Shown here one piece after another: positions 1 to 10,682 of a stretch of DNA of 64,000 bases; the stretch's first letter is position 1, and each line of letters opens with the position of its first letter. A program made the position numbers and the translations under genes. This stretch comes from Chlorops oryzae (lineage: Eukaryota; Arthropoda; Insecta; Diptera; Chloropidae): NCBI GenBank assembly GCA_020466095.1, contig CM035808.1, positions 14,091,163-14,155,162 on the forward strand. The letters run 5' to 3'. The notes under the pieces were generated by a model. That model was not told the origin of the DNA. It did no database searches and worked only from the letters and a program-made list of their open reading frames with translations.

Positions 1-116
1 TTAAAACACTCCATAGCGAACTGTTGGAATGTCAACTCCCAGCTATAACATACTTAACTGTTATAAACAATTTAAAAAAGGAGAAAAAAAAGCAATTCCT
101 TTATCATTACTTAAAG

Positions 117-122
117 TTTATT
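117..122 (-). promoter_or_regulatory. Candidate polyadenylation signal of Smg9
   Basis: AATAAA on the minus strand lies 18 bases past the Smg9 stop codon. If it is used, the 3' UTR is only a few tens of bases long. Confidence 0.45.
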
Positions 123-139
123 TTACAGCATAATTCCTT

Positions 140-1697
140 CTAATTGTCCATATCGCGTACACTTCCATTAACATTATGAGCATTATTTCCACTGGCCACA
201 TCCAAATGGTTGCGATGAATTTCATTGTATGTGTTAAAAAAGAAATGCTGAGTTGTTTGGGTTACTTTTTCAAAATTGTCGAACCAAGCTGTCTCTGTAA
301 ATTCCGCACTCATTTCATTCCGTGGTGTAGTGAAAACTAACCAACGTAAGTCTTCGATGATCTCATTTAATGGCTTGTGATATGGAACTGCGTCTAATCC
401 TTTGATTTCCGGAAAAATAAAACTATTTACAGACAATTTGCAATCGGCATTATAATCTTTTTTGGTGACCATCACTGACTGGTCACTTTGCCGGCCACGA
501 TGAATGCGTATCTTAGAGCCTTGGAAGAAAGCTTGTAGCATGTCATTTGTTTGCTTTTGGGCAGCAGGTGAAAAATCACGCCGCTTTGCGCGATTCTTAA
601 CAAACAGTAGATTCGGAAAATAATCTTCAGCGACACCAATACCATTTTGGGAAGGTTTCATGAGTTCAGCCAAACGTATGAGACGCATAAAATTTATATT
701 CAAATAATCGGTATAAACGACAATAACCAAATGACAGACGGATAGGAAATTAACAATCGTACGCAGATCATCCAATTCATTGGTCGTCATATCTTTCTTA
801 TAGGAATTACACATAACGGGAGCACCATCGAGCAAAATCATTCTATCTTTTGTTATAAACATATGCGTGGACTCTGTGCGAGATCGAGATGGAAACTTAT
901 GCTGTTTTAATTTTGTTGGAAAGTAGCCGTCTTCATCAAGGAACACTTTCCGATAATAATCACAATCCTCATTTGCTAATAAATTCAAAATTGTCGATTT
1001 GCCAACTCCTTGTGTTCCGATTACACCAATTACAAAGAATTGAGTATTCTCCTTCAGTAGTTTCTTTGCGTTTGTGCTTATAACGCCGATAGACGATAGA
1101 ATTGTTGCTGGCCTTGTCATCGTTGGAACAGCTTCTGTGTCCGTTGCCTGCTCTTTAGTTAGAATACTTGGTGCTGTTGTTGTTGTTGTTGTGTTTTGTG
1201 AACTAGTTGGTTCATTGCGCGTCGACATAACTGTACGCGATAGCAATTGATTTCCTTCGGATATGCACGACTCAATGGGCTCATCGTCTTTAAGTTCTCT
1301 CTCGGATTGTTTTGGCTTCAGTAATATTTTTGGCTGAGCTTCGGAAGATTTGGGTAAATCATCATTTTGCCTTTTGGCGATCGTGATTGATCGTTTTTCC
1401 TCTTGCTAAATTTATAATAATTCAATTTTTAATGCTCTTTTGATTTTATCTTAAGGGGCGATTCTACTTTATGGCTCAAAAATACGTGTTCTTTTTTGCA
1501 GAAAAAATCCAGAACCTTAGTAGGGATTCTACTTTAAATACAAAAATACGTGTTCTTTTTTGCGTTTGAATAAAAAACATTTTTTAAATAACAAAATAGC
1601 ATAACAAAATCTTCAAAAAAACACTATTTTATGGCCCGAAGCAGAATCTTCTTTAACTTACTTTTGGCTTCCGATAGCGTCGACGTTTCTCGGACAT
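140..1697 (-). CDS. Smg9: SMG9-like nonsense-mediated mRNA decay factor
   Basis: The CDS is two exons, 1662-1697 and 140-1405, giving 433 residues. The ATG at 1697 opens a short basic first exon (MSEKRRRYRKPK), a GTAAGT donor follows, and the acceptor TTTAG leads into the long exon in phase 0. Stop TAG is at 140-142. A Thr/Ser/Gln-rich N-terminal region is followed by a P-loop G-domain-like core with GTQGVGKS at about residues 142-149, then a VCHLVIVVYTDY strand and AELMKPS typical of SMG9. In the family, SMG9 with SMG8 binds and restrains the SMG1 kinase that phosphorylates UPF1 in mRNA surveillance. The protein is somewhat shorter than vertebrate SMG9 because the disordered N-terminus is reduced. 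The identification rests on the overall pattern of the G-domain, not on a database search. Confidence 0.88.
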
Positions 1698-2816
1698 GAT
1701 TTCCAATATTCATAAAATATTAAAAAGTAACGCAGACTATTTTTTGCATACAATAATTTTTTGGCTTAGTTGCATCAGCTGATAGAACAGTTTGAGGTTA
1801 AGTAAACACTTCATAACAAAAACTTCAAATGTACAAGGAACTTTTATAAATCGTAAAGGTAGGTACACACTTGCCAAATTGGACAGCTGTTCATACATAT
1901 AATGTTTCATTATTTAATTACAATTACCGATTAATAGCCTTTTTACACATACGGGGTTACCTCGTTTATCTAGGTTTGCTGCCAAACCCAGTATCAAACC
2001 GCTCGGTTTCCCATACAAAAGCAAACCCAGTCAAGTGGTGGGTTTGGCGCTAACCCATTCCCAAACCTCGATAATGGCACAGGGTTTGCATTCAATAAAC
2101 TGACATATATTGTGAGAAATTCTTTGTTGAATGGGCAATTTTCGTTTGAATGGGAATGAATTAAAGAAAGAAGATTGAGAAAAAGAATAAAACTTGAAGT
2201 TGAAGTCAAATCGAAATTTTAAAAAGGAAATGAATTAAGGAATAAAAAGAAAAGGTTTTCGGGAAAAAAAGAAAAAGAAGTGTTGAGCGAAAATGCGAAT
2301 TTGCCCTAACGAATTGTGGGCTTAAAATTAATGTCTACGTGGGAACAGAAAAATCGGCCATGTGTTGCCGAGATTTGTGATGAAATGGCGAAAAAGAAAT
2401 TTTTTCAGAGCTCCTGTGGAAGTTCTGATAAAATTCACAATCTCAAAACAAGTATAAGTTGTATTTATTTAAAAAAAAAAAATGAACTGTCAAACGTAAC
2501 CTCGATAAGTGCAGTGTAAAGGCCTAGGTTTCCAATTAGGTTACGAACGCAAACCATGTTTCCTATGTTAGTTAAAAGGCTATAAAGGACTCTGAACATT
2601 TTTGGTTATGCACATATGTATGTTTTAGCACCAACGAAAAGATTTCATTTTAATGCGATAGTCAGTAGTCAACAATAAATGTTCTGAAACAATTAAGTAA
2701 GTAGAAAAACGATAAGAACAAAGACAGTTGTTTGTTAAATGTTGCGCTTTCTTTCTTTCTCATGCAATCAAATGGATATGTTCCGAAACATGTTCGTGTG
2801 TCTGACTCTCGAGATA
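1698..2816. other. Intergenic, no gene seen
   Basis: I see no credible coding region. Ends near 1936 and 2585 share a weak inverted match (AATAGCCTTTTTAC against TATAGCCTTTTAAC), so an old, poorly preserved transposon may fill much of it. The preceding Smg9 intron (1406-1661) holds two direct copies of a piece reading AAAATACGTGTTCTTTTTTG. Confidence 0.4.
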
Positions 2817-2819
2817 TAA

Positions 2820-3183
2820 AGGGCCCCTTATACGGTCATATATGTTCACGAACTTAGCATGATGCAAAGTGTGTCATAAAAAAACTTATTGTGTTTACAT
2901 GGACGAACATTTCATAAAACTTCATTTCGTTTTAATTTTCAGCGAGAAAAGATGGCACGCACATTAGTAGCAGCACTTATTATCGACGATATATTAGATA
3001 TATACTGTGTACATGATGCAGCCATTTACATTATAAAGCTTGTTCGTCACACCGACAGAAAAATCAAAAATTTTTGAAAACCGGCGAGCATGTTGTAGAA
3101 CTTGCTTTTTTTGCGTTTACACACACATACTTTTCATCATACCCAACAAATCCACGAACATATATGACCGTATAAAGGGCCCT
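2820..3183. mobile_element. PIF/Harbinger-like MITE
   Basis: A 364-bp element with terminal inverted repeats starting AGGGCCC and continuing through TACGGTCATATATGTTC. It is flanked by the 3-bp direct repeat TAA (2817-2819 and 3184-3186). GGGCC ends with a TWA target duplication are the usual pattern of PIF/Harbinger elements. There is no transposase inside; the small open frames are fortuitous. Confidence 0.72.
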
Positions 3184-3342
3184 TAATGAAAATTTTTGCT
3201 CCGCTTAAACCAAAACTGCAAAAAAAAATGTCAGAAGTGTGCTCTGGCCTTAATGCATGAAAACATGAATTTGGCCTTTTAATCATAACGTAATGTTTAA
3301 GTTTCTTAAGTCAAAAATAATTAAATATTAAACTCCTTCGAA

Positions 3343-4880
3343 ATGCCACTTATTGTTATATCTGGACTGCCATCAAGTGGAAAAACTACTCGAGCGAAAG
3401 CATTGGAAGAATTTTTCGAAAAACGTGGTAAAAGCGTTCATGTTATTTCAGAAAATACAACAGTCCCGAAAGCAGGTTACACTAAAAATGAATTTGTGAA
3501 TTTAATAATAATAATTGTCCAAATGAACCCGTACTTCCCATACAGGTTACACTAAAAATGAGTATTTTTCCGATTCGCAAAAGGAAAAAGTTGTACGAAG
3601 TGAACTAAAATCCGAAGCTTTGCGGTTGCTCAACAAGGAAGAAGTAGTTGTACTTGATGCGGGAAATTATATAAAAGGTAATATATTAATTTAATGGTAA
3701 TCCAAATCAGTGCCGCTTTTAGGTATTGGTGGGACCTGGGGCAAGATTCGTTTGTGGGCCCCTAACGGTTTTTTTTTTAAATTGCTCGTAAACGAACTTT
3801 GGAACAATTCTAGTTGCTGGCCGTTTTTGGGATCTTTTTTTTTTCTGTACCAATCTATAGAAAATGACGCCCTAATTCCAAATCTGCACGTGCCCCACGC
3901 GCCCCCAAATAAAAGCGGGGCTGATCCAAATATAATTAAACATTATTTTTGTAATAGGTTACAGATATGAACTTTTTTGTGCTAGTAAAGCGGCACGTGG
4001 AACCCAATGCACATTATTTTGTGGTATACAAAAAGAAAAGGCATGGGAATTCAATACAAAACGTAATGGAGAAGATTTACTGCTCAATAATGACCAAATC
4101 CAGACGAACTCAAATGTTCCTTATACACGTGAAATCTTCGATGCAATTTGCATGCGTTTTGAAGAACCACATAGCAACTGTCGTTGGGATAGTCCATTGT
4201 TTGTAGTGTTTCCAGAGGATACTTTAGACTTTGAAGGCATTTTCAGCTCTTTATATGAATCCAAACCATTGCCGCCAAATCAAAGTACACAAAATGTAAT
4301 TATGCAGTGATTTTTTATTATAACTAGATATGTAAGATTGTAGATGATATAGAGGTGATGCTGATGATTTTTATATCGTCATATAAATCAAGTTGTATAT
4401 TATGTTTTCTTATGCAGCCCGATTCTTAATATTCCCGGGAATTCTTTCCCAATCGATTTTTAAAAAAATTATTCAGAATCGGGGCATCACTTCTTTTCTA
4501 CGCTCTTTAACTCAATGGCGTATGTAAATAGATATTTATAGTATTATATAGATTGAGAATTTAAACCAAAAAATGTTTCAATCAATCTGTTTTTGCAGCC
4601 CCCCTTAAGTAATACGAACTACCTGTTTGAATTGGATCGTTTAACACAGCAAATTGTAGCGGATGTTTTAGCCGCAAGAAAGATCGGCGCCCAAGGACCT
4701 ATCACAGTAAAAGGAAGTCAATCTAAAGTGGCCATCCCATCTCGTATGAATGCTGTCCAACTAAATCGATTGCGAAGGCAATTTCTTAATTATACTAAGC
4801 TTCATCAATCGACCACAAGTAGTTTGGATAAAGTACCACAACTATTCGTGCAATTTTTAAACTCGAATTGCAGTGAATGA
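3343..4880 (+). CDS. Kti12: KTI12 homologue, Elongator-associated P-loop protein
   Basis: Four exons (3343-3475, 3546-3677, 3958-4295, 4599-4880) join in phase to 294 residues, close to the family length. The start ATG gives the usual N-terminal Walker A, GLPSSGKTT at residues 8-16. Later exons carry YRYELFCASKAARGTQ and the WDSPLF block, both characteristic of KTI12, and the C-terminal helix region ends at TGA 4878-4880. KTI12 proteins bind tRNA and ATP and support Elongator, which modifies wobble uridines. All introns are GT-AG. Intron 1 is 70 bp, not a multiple of three, and lies between two copies of one 19-bp repeat. Intron 2 is mostly a hAT-like MITE. Intron 3 contains a roughly 70-bp imperfect hairpin near 4417-4487 (arms CCGATTCT and AGAATCGG). 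The next gene is convergent, 256 bp away. Confidence 0.92.
3473..3561 (+). repeat. 19-bp direct repeat flanking Kti12 intron 1
   Basis: CAGGTTACACTAAAAATGA occurs at 3473-3491 and again, identical, at 3543-3561. The donor (CAG|GT) lies in the first copy and the acceptor (CAG|GT) in the second, so splicing from one AGGT to the next removes exactly one repeat period of 70 bp. Confidence 0.9.
3708..3923. mobile_element. hAT-like MITE inside Kti12 intron 2
   Basis: A 216-bp insert with ends CAGTGCCGCTTTTA and (reverse complement) CAGCCCCGCTTTTA. It is flanked by the perfect 8-bp direct repeat ATCCAAAT (3700-3707, 3924-3931). An 8-bp TSD and CAG-type ends fit hAT. Without it the intron would be about 56 bp. 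Confidence 0.82.
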
Positions 4881-5136
4881 GCAAAAAACACAATTTTTAT
4901 TTCAATATTCGATTGTTATTTTAAATGAAAAAGAAAAGTATAACAAAAAAAAAAAAAAAAGAAAATTACATAGATACATATGTATGAACTCTTGCTTATT
5001 CAAACTTAAATATTTTTCTATAAAGGTACAAAGCCATTTTTCAATTTATTCAGTTCTAACATCAAAATGTTACTTTTTCATTTTTTATCTAAATTAATAC
5101 TAAAGTAATGTCTTCGAAAAGAAATTTCCACCTACG

Positions 5137-7202
5137 TCAGTTATAGTAGTGTCTAAATCCATGAAGATGAGTTATTTTGCCATTTTTGGCAAAACTGTCG
5201 TTATTTTCTCGTTCGCAACAGTCGTCGTAATTCATTAAATCGTCTGATGATTCACCTGTATTGTCAGAGGCATCTATTGGCTTACGACAAATCCAGAAGA
5301 CGCTTTCATATTCGCTTTTCAGCATTGAATGAGGATTCTGGGCATATTTAGTACGAACACCTGTTTTTGTTCGAACGATTTCAAATCCAACCATTTCGAT
5401 GATTGGAATTAATTGATCGTAGGTGGGTTCAATCGAATTTTCTCCTTGTATATCACAATAATTGTACAGTAATGGGCCAAGGTTTACCCAAATACCACCT
5501 GGTATGAGTATTCTGAAAGATTGAAATTCTTTTTAATTATTTGGCATTCATAATTGTTTCTCGTTGTTCTACACTCACTTATAAATTGCCTCTATGAAAT
5601 CAAGAATGTTATTTGCACAATCGATAAAAAAGCATGTAGCGACGCAATCGTAGGAATTTGGAATTTTATAAACCTGGAAAATCGAAAAGAACTCTCTCAT
5701 TAATTCATTCTAGAAATTGTGAATTTTTTACATAAAGGTTCCTTTTTATTTTATGTTAATTCTGAAGGGCTACTGCCAAAGGCATCAACTGTAGTGGAAT
5801 AATTTATTATAAATTTATAATTGTATTATTACCTGCAAAAAGTCGCCAGCGACCATAATTACTTTACCCTTAGGTTGTTGTTGTGACATACAAACATCTG
5901 GAAATTGTATGGACGCCATTTGGTCAGCTGCACGAAGATTATTTACATATTGATGTATCCAAGGATAAAGCGTATATGAGTTCGGTTTTTTACACCTTAA
6001 ATCGAAACAATTAAAATACAATTCAAAATAACTTTGAGATTTTTCTTTTTTGAATGGCTTACTGATTCAATATAAAATTCGAAGCGATAAGCATAAAATA
6101 AGAGAATTCATTTCCTTCGCATTCGTATCCTTGACAAGCGAGTTCGTAAGTTAAACGTCCGAGTCCAGCTCCTGGTACAAGAATCTTGATTTCACTTGGA
6201 TCACTGCAAATTACAGATGTTTATGATTACGATATTATGAATAGATATTATTGAATATACGAAGCCCCATAACTTACCATTCTGCTGCTTTGAAGAATTC
6301 CTGAATAGCTTCAATTATTGGTTTGTACGATTGATCTCGTTCTTCCGCGCAGGCATTGCTCCAATCGCGTGCAATTAGTTTTAGTATTGATTGTGCCTTT
6401 AAAATTTTAAAAGGTTGAACATCAACATGTGCAAGGTTTGGCGACTGTTCGAAGTTGGTTTTGTTGGCAATACGCACGTTTTTATTGCACATTTTAATTT
6501 AATTTTTTATGTTATTGATTTTAAAAAAAAAAAAAAAAGGTAAATAACGTCAAAGGGTTTTTAGATGAGCTGCTAAAAAGCCTTAACACTATGATTAAAA
6601 CCATATAGGTACACATGTGTGATTTATCGTTGTACGATTTAAAGATTGCACAAAAATTCAAAACGAACAAGAAAAGAACTTTGAGATATATTTTCAAAGA
6701 TAACATAGCACACATACCTTTTCCAATTCCTGATGAGGTTTTTTTATACAATGTTGTTGTTGTCCATCATGGTAGTCTGAATGATGTTCATTTAAACTGC
6801 TTGCCGGAACATTTTCGCGAAGCATTTTATTTATAACAGACTGATTTTTATCGATGCAATCGCGTAATGTACTTAAATGCTGGCGGTACTTTGCTAACAT
6901 GTTTCTCTGTCGTTTCGGTAGACTGTTAAGGTAGTTTTCTGCCTTGTTGAGATGGTCATAGGAGAAGATTCTGAAAAATTCAATGCGATCGTGTAAATGA
7001 TTCAATCCGAATCATTGCGATCGAACATATAGTATTATTAAATAGCTTTTTCGAACAGTTATATAATTAAATAAACAAACCGATAAAGCTTTAAAGCAAA
7101 AATAACTTCTTGGGCGCATTTCAATTCTTCCCGCTCTTCTTCAGGATTGATTGGCAAACCATCAGATTCATTTTCTAGAGAAAGTAGCGTTGCTGTGGAC
7201 AT
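5137..7202 (-). CDS. Carnosine N-methyltransferase family protein (CARNMT1, N2227 domain)
   Basis: Seven exons on the minus strand (7081-7202, 6718-6970, 6278-6444, 6063-6203, 5833-5995, 5579-5673, 5137-5512) give 438 residues with consistent phase. The N-terminal half is helical and charged. The SAM-binding motif GAGLGRL is at about residues 192-198, followed by [21 protein letters not shown] (about 297-304) and [14 protein letters not shown], all diagnostic of the UPF0586/N2227 methyltransferases that make anserine from carnosine. The least certain boundary is the start of exon 3: the frame has a TAA nine bases before an ATG at 6492, with no AG between, so I placed the acceptor at the downstream CAG (exon from 6444). 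This keeps phase 0 and joins ELEK to SPNL. Start ATG 7202; stop TGA 5137-5139. Confidence 0.9.
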
Positions 7203-7311
7203 CTTTCTTGATAGGCAAGTAGGCAAGTGATTGCAACCTGTTTTATGAGAGAAAAACACTTTTAATTTCATCACAGGATATAGTTATGATTAAAATGATG
7301 CACATTGGAAA

Positions 7312-7373
7312 GTACTCCCATACAACGTACTCCCATACTAACGTACTCCCATACATACGTACTCCCATACAAC
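7312..7373. repeat. Short tandem repeat upstream of the CARNMT1-like gene
   Basis: Four consecutive 15-16-bp units share the core GTACTCCCATAC (starting 7312, 7327, 7343 and 7359). The array begins about 110 bp upstream of the methyltransferase start codon, in its likely promoter region. Confidence 0.9.
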
Positions 7374-7992
7374 GTCAATGCAAGTCAAAAATCCTCAATT
7401 TTGAGCTAACATATGGAAAAGTATTCAAAATGTACTGCTTTACCAATTTAACAAGTTTTTATTTAGTTTTTTGTTATTGTCAGTTGTAACTAAAACACAA
7501 TATATCTTTATTTATGCAATCCAATTGGAATGAGATTTAAAAGTTTGTCGCGTTTTCCCAAAAAATTTTAAATTTTGACTTGTGTCACTTTAGTTTCGAT
7601 GTACTGTGTACAGGACGTCTTACCGCCGTTTATGTTAATTGTGTCCGACATTGCGTTCTCTTTGCTTTCTTTTCAAGAAAAACTTGAATAAACAAGATTA
7701 ATCTTGTTGAGGATATAAATTAGATCCGCACGTGCTGGCGCTTTTCAATCAACACATTTTGAATAAAATCCGAAGTTACGGAAATAGCAACCAGTGTTGC
7801 CGATAAAGCTTAGGCCGATTTTACAAAATGTGCATTCTTTCCAATGAAATTATAAAAACTTAATAAGAACAAACCATTTAAAAAAAAAGTATCGAAGGTG
7901 TAATTTGATAACGCCAATTAAAATGTCCATAGAAAGACAGCTAAACAATTTTCTTTACGTTTTTTTGAATTCTATAAAATTTACGAGGCTGC
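7374..7992. other. Intergenic, no gene seen
   Basis: AT-rich sequence with stop codons in all frames. I see no reliable feature. Confidence 0.4.
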
Positions 7993-7995
7993 ATT

Positions 7996-8314
7996 GAGGC
8001 CTTCTACACTAGGCAATTTTAGTTGCGCAAGTCATATCGAATTCTCTTTTGGAGTTGCTTTTTTGTCTACATTGGGCCAGCAACTCGAGTTGCCGATCGT
8101 CAAAAACTACCCCAACGCCACTTTCACAATTGAAAGTAAGAAAGAGATGGCATTTTCACATTTGAAAGTAAGAAAGAGATGCACAAAGCGTATCGCATAA
8201 AATTGCCTGTACGAGCAACTCGCGACAGCAATTTTCCCCTTACCTTACCCGTACCGCGTCTTTCCTACAAATTCGCGAGTTGCGCAACTAAAATTGCCTA
8301 GTGTAGAAGGCCTC
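7996..8314. mobile_element. 319-bp MITE, copy 1
   Basis: The terminal inverted repeats are nearly 40 bp (GAGGCCTTCTACACTAGG inward). The element is flanked by the 3-bp repeat ATT (7993-7995, 8315-8317). A second copy of exactly the same length is at 25751-26069. The interior has a doubled motif with GAAAGTAAGAAAGAGATG. Superfamily is unclear; a 3-bp A/T target is compatible with PIF/Harbinger. Confidence 0.87.
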
Positions 8315-8530
8315 ATTAGCACCATTCATATTCTATCCAAGAAACATTTTTAATGAAAGTGCTTATGTTAATATAAAAATTAAATTTTTTCATTGTTGAA
8401 TAGCACTAGTGTTTAGGGCATAGAGGAAGAACTGATAAATTCACTAGACCCCCAAATTAGATTAAATGCCAAATTCTATGTAGTTTGAGAGTTTTTACAT
8501 TTTTACATTGAAAATACTTTCATATTTTCC

Positions 8531-8724
8531 CATGATACAAAGAGAGCAGGATAGCGCCACTTCGGGTACCGCTATTTTGTAGCATTCGCATTGTTGTTGT
8601 TTCCCATGCTAAGGTATAGTTGTGACGTTGGGCTTAACATGCAAAACAACAACAACGAAGCTCTCATTTTGTATTTGTGACATCATCGGGCTGAAGTGGC
8701 GCTATCTTGTTTTCTTGTATCATG
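8531..8724. mobile_element. MULE-like MITE with 9-bp target duplication
   Basis: A 194-bp element with ends starting CATGATACAA and continuing to GATAGCGCCACTTC. It is flanked by ATATTTTCC at 8522-8530 and 8725-8733. A 9-bp TSD is typical of Mutator-like elements. A right-half relative is at 17488-17576 and a degraded relative near 13795. Confidence 0.75.
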
Positions 8725-8770
8725 ATATTTTCCGATACTTGGCATCACTGTACTAAGAAATACACCCCTA

Positions 8771-8864
8771 GTCTGAATAATTTTTCGCGTGAACTTTTCC
8801 GCCAGTTTCAATACAAAATTCTATTCAAACTGGCGGAAAAGAACACGTGAAGTATTGTTCAGAA
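8771..8864. mobile_element. Small palindromic element, TA-flanked
   Basis: Arms of about 40 bp fold on each other around CTTTTCCGCCAGTTT. TA dinucleotides border the palindrome (8769-8770, 8865-8866), which suggests a Tc1/mariner-type target, but one base pair at the end does not match. The same block recurs in decayed form near 13930-14030, and the 3' flank GTGCGATATATAAAATAAAT recurs near 15127. Confidence 0.55.
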
Positions 8865-9368
8865 TAGATATATAAATGTGCGATATATAAAATAAATTTC
8901 TCTTTTCCACCCAAAAGTCAAGAGATTTGCCACCTTTTCCGTTGTGTTTATCTTCGAAGTTTCCAAATTATTTCAATTCGATGAAGAGGAAATGATGCAA
9001 ATCTACCAGGTCTCACGCAAAACTACCAATCTACCAAAATTAAAATTATTTATAAATTTTTACCAAAATTGGTAGAATTCTACCAAAACGGCAACACTGT
9101 TCTCGCTGCGTTGTTTAATTTTTTATATAATTCTCATTAGCATTTTAGAATTGGAAGTATAAAATGTTACTACATCTTCAAAAGTTTTTAGCACTGTTTG
9201 TCTTATGGCGGTCTTGTAAACATATATTTTTTCGATTTAAAAAAAACCATTGTTTTTATGCAAAAACCTTGCTGTGAATGATATTTACTAACATTTATAA
9301 TTTCCATAATGAACTTTGTTCTTATCTGGTGTCCTATGAGACAACTCAACTTGTTTATATGTTCCCGG

Positions 9369-9960
9369 TAGAGCTGTCATACTATCGATAGTCGGCCCAT
9401 CGATAGTTTCGATAGTGATAGTCCAAACTATCGATATATCGTCGATAGTATTGCATGACCCGGAGTTAAAACTTGAATTGAAAAATTTTAACTAGTTGTT
9501 TTTTTTAGACAATTTAATAATGACAAAAGTTGCATACGCTTTTTAGATTTTATAGCTTTCAACGTATTTAAGAATTTTTATTGGTAAACAGTTCATATAT
9601 CATTAAAGAAACAAAAAAGGTAACAAAAATCACAAGGTAATTATTTTACCAGGCATTGATTTTTGTTAAAAAATAACATGTCGACGTTTTTGGGTTCAAA
9701 GGACGTCCTTCTGTCCGAAATAAGAATTTTCGATTTACTGAACATTCTTTCAAATTCCGTTGAAGTGGTCGGAATTTCTCATAAATCTAAATTTCTACTT
9801 ATCGCCAAGTACTCGCGTCCTTTTTTTAGCTAAAGATGAGCAACATTGTCTGTTAGTGATGCTTATCTAACTATCGATGGCGAATAAAAACCATCGATGG
9901 TTATTAAAAATAGAAACTATCAATAGTATCGATAGTACCATCGATAGTTTTGCAGCTCTA
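9369..9960. mobile_element. hAT-like non-autonomous element carrying TATCGATA clusters
   Basis: A 592-bp element with 8-bp ends TAGAGCTG and CAGCTCTA, flanked by the exact 8-bp duplication GTTCCCGG (9361-9368, 9961-9968). Both subterminal regions are packed with CTATCGATAG-like sites: at least three full TATCGATA and several ATCGATAG or GATAGT partial sites in about 75 bp at each end. The 360-bp centre is AT-rich and non-coding. Subterminal repeat clusters bind transposase in hAT elements; TATCGATA is also the DREF/BEAF-32 motif of flies. A truncated relative is at 61378-61461. Confidence 0.85.
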
Positions 9961-10076
9961 GTTCCCGGTATGTGTGGAGACTTTCTTTGTTATTATCAAA
10001 TTCGCATTGGCAAATCACACATCCTCATTTTAGGACTTGCATTGTATGATTGTTAGCGAAATGTGATATCGCAATT

Positions 10077-10530
10077 TTAAACATTTTCAAACAACTTGCA
10101 ACGCCTTTCATAGTACATGTCCGAAGAATTGACAAATTCTTTTTTTATAATTATTTGCAATATTTTTGTATTTTGCTCCGGCCTGGTGGTAATCCTGTTG
10201 CAATTGACCAATTGATTTATAAAGTCAACGTCGCTTTCGACGTTTAGCTCTGGAACTTCGGCAAAACATTTTACATCTGGATCTTCATACGCTGCACTTT
10301 TATTAATCGGATAATATGGATTTATCAAACGTGCGCCTAAATTTATAAAAAAATTAAATTTCAATTAATTAATTAAAATTGTTATAAATTAATAATTATT
10401 TTCATTAAATCTCACCATTGCCAGCAGTGATGTACTGCTTAACTGAGCTCCCAGCTTTACAATTATTTTCGGAATTCAGCTCCTCACTGAATCCTAAGAA
10501 CTCATTATCAGTTAAGCCGGATGCATCCAT
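10077..10530 (-). CDS. Small two-exon gene of unknown function
   Basis: I do not recognise this protein. Exon 1 is 10416-10530 (ATG 10530; donor AATG|GTGAGA) and exon 2 is 10077-10336 (acceptor AAATTTAG), joined in phase to 124 residues. It is acidic at the N-terminus (MDASGLTDNEFLGFSEEL) and ends with a lysine-rich helix and SSDMYYERRCKLFENV. No signal peptide, membrane segment or zinc motif is visible. It lies downstream of, and on the same strand as, the broken coding remnant at 10862-11690, so it could be the 3' part of the same old element or gene. The splice signals are good, but without homologues the model is tentative. Confidence 0.45.
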
Positions 10531-10617
10531 GTTTAGCTTACAACAAGATTGAAGTATAGACAGTTCAAATGTTACTTCTTGTTTGAGGATATACTAAACA
10601 ACATAATAAAAATTTCA

Positions 10618-10682
10618 TTCGAAGCAAATGTGATAGAATTTTCAAATGAAGCAAATGTGATAGAAATTTCAAATGAAGCGTG
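10618..10682. repeat. Short tandem duplication
   Basis: About 2.4 copies of a unit containing GAAGCAAATGTGATAGAA and TTTCAAAT, just upstream of the small gene at 10077-10530. Confidence 0.7.
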
